Below are positions 53,401 to 59,400 of a DNA stretch of 64,000 nt, piece after piece (within the stretch, counting starts at the first letter, position 1; every line of letters begins with the position of its first letter). The notes under the pieces were generated by a model. The model did no database searches. It saw nothing but the letters and a program-made list of their open reading frames with translations, and was not told the origin of the DNA. The position numbers and the translations under genes are program-made. The DNA lies in the NCBI GenBank assembly GCA_023053575.1, contig JAKZAP010000016.1, forward strand, positions 20,974,030 through 21,038,029, read 5' to 3'. This stretch comes from Branchinecta lynchi (taxonomy: Eukaryota; Arthropoda; Branchiopoda; Anostraca; Branchinectidae).

Positions 53401-56400
53401 AGTAACTAATAATTGTTGTTAGAAGGGTGAAACGCGCTCTAAGCATACTTTTTCTCCTTTTCTAGGAAGAAAAGAAACCACTGGCTGCTTCTTCCGCTAA
53501 AGAATCCAGTGGCACTGATTATGTGCCACCAGCAAAGAGAGAAGGTGGCGCCGCCAGAAAGGGTGAAACGATGTCCTCAGGCAGAAGAGGTAATATTATT
53601 ATTAGTCTATCGTAAAAAATGGGTGCAAGCCTCTACCAAATTCTGTGAAAATTGTTTGTACAGATTTGATAGTGCAAAACGGATACGTCAGCTGCATATA
53701 TCGGCTATATTTTGGCGATAGATATTCCATCAGCACAAGCTGACTGAGAATCATGTTTGACCCTTTCGACGGCCCAATCAAACAGGAAAACAGCAGCCGT
53801 GTCCAGAATGAAATCACAGAACCGGCTTAGCTCTAACCAATTTTCAAAGAAGAAGCTCACAAAATCGGATATTTAAGGAAGAATCTTTAATTGTTTTTCA
53901 CAAGTTCGTTTTTCCAACTTGAGCGGCTTTCAGCCTGAAGAGGACGCTTGCTAAGAAGGACCGAAATATGATTTGTCGGTGCAAAACGGACAAGTCAGCT
54001 ACATTTTATTAGAGCTATATTTCGGCCCTTCTTGGCAAGGGTCCTCTTCAGGCTCAAGCCAATCAAGCTGGAAAATGAACTTGTGAAAAACAAGTAAAGA
54101 TTCTTCTTAAATGTCCGATTTTCTGAACTTCTTCTTTGAAAATTGGTTGGAGTTGAAGCTGGTTCTGTGATTTCATTCTGGACACGGCTGCTGTTTTTCC
54201 TGTTTGATTGGGTCGTCGAAAGGGTCAAACACGATTCTCAGTCAGCTTGTACAGATGAATATCTATCGCCGAAATATAGCTCTAATAAAATTCAGCTGAT
54301 GGTCCATTTACACACTGCGGAAAATCCGAGCGTATTTTGAAATCCGAGCGTATTTTACGCACGTTTTGAGATTGAAAATATTTCTAGCAATACGGACGTA
54401 TTTGAGAAATCGGTCCGTTTTGTATCTAAGTACGTCCGTATTGCTAGAAATCTTTTCAAGCTCAAAACGTGCGTAAAATACGCTCGGATTTTACGCAGTG
54501 TGTAAACCCACCATGACGTATCCGTTTTGCACCATCAAATATTATTCGCAGTCAGGTTGTGCTGGTGGAATATCTATCACCGAAATATAACTCCAATAAA
54601 ACTCAGCTGACGTATCCGTTTTGCACTATAAAATATTATTCGCAGCCAGCTTAGGCTGAAGAAATATTTGTCATGTGTAACATATTGGTCAAGTATTATT
54701 ATGAAGGCGTCCATGGGTGGTCTGTTTACGTCGTTTGTCTTGAAGGGAACTCGTGGCCCTGAAGCTGTTTGAGTTGAGAGCAAGAAGTATACCTGTAAGC
54801 CAACTGTCGTAGGATCTACTGCAAAGCATATATGCCTCAACCAGATCTTGCCTGTATAGATTATATATGGGGTTTATTGGAAAAAAATACTAAGAACTAC
54901 AAAACCCTCTAGAAGCTTACACTTGTTAAGAGGTTTAACAAACCCCCTTTGAGAGATTAACCTACATAACACTATAATAAAGAAAGAAATAAGAAAAACG
55001 ACGATAGATCGTGTAGGTTTGTTGCGTCTTTAATCTTTTTTCGTATGTAGCGTTTGTCAGTAGTGGGCAAACCTATTGTCAAGTTGGAAGAGTGGTCAGG
55101 CGAGATAGCAGTGTAATTGTAACTGTGTAACATTAATATTTGTAGTATTTAGTATTTATGTAACTCGTGAGTGTTTAAAGGACATCTGAACAATGAAACC
55201 GTACTTGACCACACCATGGAGAATGCATTTACAGACATGGCCACGGAGAGCCTTCTTCTCCTGAGAATGATGTTTTAAAAATAGGGATGTTCGTTTCCGG
55301 AGGTTTCGACATGCAGACTCCAAGGCAAAAAGCGCAGTTCATTCAAATCTTGTACAGCGCTGGCTGGATCGTATTGGAATTTCTTCTAGATCTACGTTTG
55401 GGCTTAACTGGTTAAAAAACATTCCAGAAGAAGGGTTGATTGGAGACATTTGTTCATTTCTAAAGTTGTTCGGTATTGAAATAAAGAACAGATGGAAAAT
55501 GGAGCAAAAATCATAGCTTGGAACTCTATTTCGTATTTGGATTGGGTTTTCTGCAGGCAATGTTAACGGAAGTCATACAGATATGGATGATACTTGGTTC
55601 TCTTCATTCAGGTGTCCTTTAAAATAATGAAATTTTTGTAAAGACAATCAAATTAGCTAGCTAGCAAGTTTCTGTCTAATAAACCATACTTCCTTATACT
55701 TAATTACTTACTATAATCAACGGTGGTACGAAAATATAAATATGTAATTCACACAGTAAGTATAAAGAGATGTCACCAGGGGCGTCACGACTGGGGGGGG
55801 GGGGGGGGGGCCAATGCTGTGGGCCAGTCGGTAAAAATAACCGAGTCGGCGAGAAGCGCCTCGATTTTTGGTCAAAAGAGTTGATTTTTTTCATGAAAAC
55901 AGTCGTTTTTTCGGAACATTGGTCGATTTTTCGTCAAAATAGTCGGATTTCTTAAAATCAGTCGGTTTTTTTTTTAAATGTCATTTTTGTTGTTGAAAAC
56001 AGTTGTTTTTTCTGCAGAAAAAGTCGGCAAAAATTAACAGCCAGGCGGTAAAGACCTCACCCCCCCCCCCCCCCCCCCCGCCCAAGCATTTTGGCTAGTA
56101 ACGCCTCTGGATGTCACGTATATGCGAATCTGATTTAGTCTGACGTGAAGACGTTTCCGGCTTGTATAAGTATGTAAGGCTCTCTTCAGGACAAGGCTAG
56201 AGGCACGTACTGCTCGAGTGAGCCTTTGTCCTAGATCTGTGAAGGTAGACGACCCTGACACCTAGTCAAGATCCTTTCGAGTTCATTAAGTCCTAGACAC
56301 GGCCACACGCAGGCAAGGTCATATTAAAAGTTAAAACAAAAAAAAATGCATCAGGCGTTAATAAAATTTCATAAATGATATGGACCAGTGATGAAGATGG

Positions 56401-59400
56401 ATTGTACAAGCTTGGTCTCTGTACTCTACACAAACTGACTATGGACTTCAGACGCAAATGTCTGACCTCAGCCACCCCGACCCCTGACCTCAGACATATT
56501 ACCGGACTTTACCAAACCCAAATCGACCGAACACCAGACACAAATTAGCAACTGTAAATTGTCAGAAACTTGTTCGCCTAAACACACATTCTACGGACAG
56601 GTACCTCAAAATCCTTTGTACCGTATCTCGTACACCACTTCAGTTCCATGTAGTAATTAATAAGGCAAATTGTACATATTAAGTGTCAACTGTGAATTTT
56701 TAAACTTATTATCAAAATGTCTTATATAGTGTCATTACATGTATATTATATGTAAACTGTACGACAATCCAGTGCTAGCGAGTGAATTGTACGAGCTATT
56801 AAAGGCACAGAAAACTTGACTACGGAACTGTCGGCCATCAAACTGACCTGGGGGGGGGGGGCTTAGATAAACATAAGGGACTTATTGTCGACAGGACTCC
56901 CCTTCTTTGTTATCTCGAACCCCCTCCTTAGTGTTCCCAAAGCCAGCTGGCAGGGCCTTGCCCCTTATGCACTGTAATTACGTACTTATAGACTGTAAAA
57001 GTTCGCCTTTGGCCGTGTTTCGGCCATAATATCGGGATAGTAGTCAAGAGATCGTGCGTTCGATTCCTACTCTCGGCACACAAACCTTTTGCTTTTTTTC
57101 TACTAACTCAAAAGTCGAATTCTCGGAAACGGCCCGGAAACTGCAATGGTCCTGACGAGAATTTTTCTTACTCTCAATATCGACTCAGGGTACATTCTTG
57201 ATATGTCAGCTAGCTCCCCGAGTCAAGTTTGAGTCAAGTTTTCTGTTCCTTTGAGGAAATTAAAGATTATAAGCGTCATTCACTCGGACGACTGTAAATC
57301 TCAAGTTCGCAGAATCCTGAACTGGAGTCTTTGATCGGAGAGTTTACGTTCTGTTTGTTTTCAGATAACGACAACCCGAACACCTTGAAGGTTACCAGTC
57401 TTACCGAAAACGCCACCGACGGTGACGTTCAAGAGCTTTTCGGTAAATTCGGAGACATTGCCCGAATCTTCTTGGTCAAGGACAAGGTAAGTGACTGAAA
57501 GCTTCTTCATGCTGACAGCGGATCGTGACAGATGGCGGTAAATGGATAAGTGGCCTGAGATTCGGCTCGGCCCTTCTTGGCAAAGGTCCTCGTCAGGCTA
57601 TAGTTAAGTGTCGAGATATCGCTGGAATAAATCCCAGCTGACGTGTCCGTTTAGCGTCATATGAAGAGTTTTATAAGTAGTGAACTGAAAGACAAGAATG
57701 TTCCTCAGCCGGGATTTGAACCCAGGACCCTCTGCTTACTAGGCAGGCGCTCTACCGTTTGAGCTACCGAGGGGCTTGTGAACAGTTTCGCAAACCACTC
57801 CAATATTCTTGTAGAAGCCGGCCATAGGAACAGTGATCCCGCCCGAAGGCAAATTCATCTAACCAGTTCAGTCACGGAAATTAATAATAATACATAGATG
57901 GCAATTTACAGAAGGAACGTGTACCGTGACCAATAAACCATTTATTGGCCACGGTACTATGTATTATTATGAATCTATGTATTACGTAAATTCAAATCGG
58001 TTCCTTACATGAACGAAGGCTGAAACTCGGCATGGAGTTTGGTGTCAAATCTGTGAATCACCCAAACCACAAAAATATTTTCCCTTCTGAAAAGCTGACA
58101 AAAAGGCTCCCTCGCAACTCGCAAGGTAGCTACTGCGGTTGAAAAGTTGCAACCAAACAAATGTGCCCACCAGAGGTTTGCGAAGAGTTTTGCCTCTTCA
58201 TTACTAAAGCTGTATAACGAAGCATAAGCTGAGCTGCTAGTTTTAAATTTATAATTTTATTTATGGCCGTTGTAGCCCTAGATACTCAGGCCTATTATGA
58301 TTAAGTTATATCATAAGTTATATCCATGATTATACCAAACACATTTGGCGTCAGCCTGATAAGGTTTTAGTGAATAAGAAGATTTATCGTAGCAGATTTA
58401 TCATATCAACCATAGGGGATCATAGATTCAAAGGTGCGTTGTTTCTGTTATAAATTGTCTCTCCTCAGTTTTTTGACAGCTTACTAAGATTTTCCTTCCA
58501 CAAAATCATAAAGAGTGGCAAAACTGCCAGTAGATTTACTTTCTTCAGATTGTTATTTATGGTGGGTTTACACGCTTCGTAACTTCGGGCTTAAAATGAT
58601 CTCAGCAATATGGGCGTATTTGTATAAAGATGTATTTATAAGAAGATTTTTTAGACCCCATTAGTCCCTTTTCTTTTTTTAATGTTTATTTTTTATCTTG
58701 TGCATTTAGTACATTATTGAAAGCTTATTGTATTTTCTCCTTAATTTGTCAGTACTGCGCTATTTTCCTATTCCTAAGTGCGTAGATGAAATTTCATCAT
58801 CATCATTATCATAGATAAAACGGGCCGATTTCTCAAATACCTCCGTATTGCTAGAGATCTTTTCAAGCCCAATTAAGTGCGTACAGTATGCGCGTATTTC
58901 AAAATACGCCCAGAGTTACAGATTGTGAGAACGTATCACTACTCAATGAATGAATGAATGAATTTATGACGCACTGCCCAAGGGCGTAAGTGCAGTAAAA
59001 AAGATAAAGAAATACAAAATAATCGCAAAAAACTCAACAAATATTTTCCATAAAGATTCACTAATTTACTGAGTCTCTTAACTCCTTAGCTCACATGTAT
59101 GTGGTATTCCGCTTCTTTTTTTTTTAGTACCTCCGGATCTTTGTATACCAATTTCTTTTTTAACTTCCTTGTCCAAACTCCTTACAAAAATCTTAATTTT
59201 TTAATGTGGATTCAGTCTTCAGCGTTTGATTCGTTAGGACTCGCCCTCGGTTGCTGTCTGTAGTCGAAACCAGACTATAGATCAGTTTCGAGAGAGAAAG
59301 ATAATAAAATGAAAGAAAATGCACAAACGTTCGGAAGGAACAATTGTTTAAAAGAGGATATTTAAAAGTCACAAATATTCCATTACTAATAATACATAGT

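Larger units (their letters stand above)
53655..54700. repeat. Cluster of Penelope-type hammerhead repeats in both orientations
   Basis: At least four pieces are present: a broken copy at 53660-53760; a plus ribozyme at 53931-53970 with core CTGAAGA and GAAA but no stem I partner; an intact minus-strand ribozyme at 54012-54055; and two 3' halves (gccgaaatatagctc near 54259, accgaaatataactc near 54580). The blocks aaacggatacgtcagctg and cagtcagcttg separate them. A near-palindromic MITE (54300-54513) is inserted in one piece. Confidence 0.75.
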
